Shown piece by piece: positions 63,950 through 64,000 of a stretch of 64,000 nucleotides of DNA. The stretch spans positions 34,998 through 98,997 of the forward strand of contig CATVXH010000006.1 of the NCBI GenBank assembly GCA_958347955.1, written 5' to 3'. The first letter of the stretch is position 1. Every line of letters begins with the position of its first letter. Origin of the DNA: an uncultured Sutterella sp. Lineage in GTDB: Bacteria; Pseudomonadota; Gammaproteobacteria; Burkholderiales; Burkholderiaceae_F. The position numbers and the translations under genes were made by a program. The notes beneath the pieces are model-generated. The model worked only from the letters and a program-made list of their open reading frames with translations, did not search any database and was not told the DNA's origin.

Positions 63950-64000
63950 TTTCGGAATTTTGATTCTCACTTTTTTAAAATACTTGACAGAAATGAGGAT
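63934..64000 (+). mobile_element. Left end of an IS3-like element, cut by the window edge
   Basis: TGAAATAAGGTTGTAGTTTC and the following bases match 18627-18692 with about four substitutions and one indel, up to the ATG of the presumed transposase at 63993. Part of its coding frame lies outside the window. Confidence 0.65.

Noticed and set aside
1..64000. CRISPR array or rRNA genes.
   Set aside because: No regularly spaced short repeats and no rRNA-like sequence were seen.

Overview
The window looks like chromosomal DNA of a gut betaproteobacterium of the order Burkholderiales, most likely Sutterellaceae. This is inferred from gene content: the block trxB<>ftsK-lolA, an RF2 gene with a programmed frameshift, lysS, parE-parC, two DcuC-type dicarboxylate carriers and large autotransporters. 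No rRNA or species marker is present, so the family assignment is tentative.

Layout. 0-9 kb is core: uvrB, a hexapeptide acetyltransferase, a flavin-binding PNPOx-like protein, carbonic anhydrase, Smr-domain protein, trxB, ftsK and lolA. 9-14.5 kb is an amino-acid module: an APC permease divergent from an ArgH-like lyase, an ornithine cyclodeaminase-like protein and a PLP aminotransferase. Two tandem tRNA-Asn genes follow. 15.1-18.6 kb is an autotransporter with an N-terminal HExxH metallopeptidase-like region. 18.6-31.9 kb is an AT-rich accessory island bounded by an IS3-like remnant and a tRNA-Arg(CCT). It carries two PD-(D/E)XK-type proteins (one frameshifted), a serine recombinase, a type I restriction system whose hsdS is split into two opposed halves by an inverted repeat next to a tyrosine recombinase, a truncated IS1380-type transposase and a broken UvrD-like helicase.

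32-44 kb returns to core: parE, parC, a second autotransporter, a spermidine synthase-like protein, prfB, lysS and a NUDIX hydrolase, then a DcuC carrier. 45.5-50.5 kb groups RtcB RNA ligase, an unusual tRNA-Glu(CTC), a double-AAA+ ATPase, a short protein of about five 20-residue repeats and an ADP-ribosylglycohydrolase. 50.5-53.9 kb holds a ferredoxin-nitroreductase and a second DcuC carrier, divergent from a LysR regulator.

53.9-64 kb is accessory again. It has a frameshifted P-loop kinase, an IS4-type transposase and a tightly coupled five-gene minus-strand operon: an unknown 369-residue protein, a MoxR AAA+ ATPase, a metallopeptidase/VWA protein, a 35-residue peptide and a Doc toxin. Behind it are a decayed partial copy of the operon's first gene, a PD-(D/E)XK nuclease-like protein and three tandem paralogues of an unrecognised family. 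The third paralogue is cut by what appears to be the same IS whose remnant lies at 18.6 kb.

The strongest candidates for undescribed biology are the unknown-MoxR-VWA-peptide-Doc operon, the invertible hsdS switch, the tandem paralogue family at the right edge and the RtcB/double-AAA/ADP-ribosylglycohydrolase neighbourhood.
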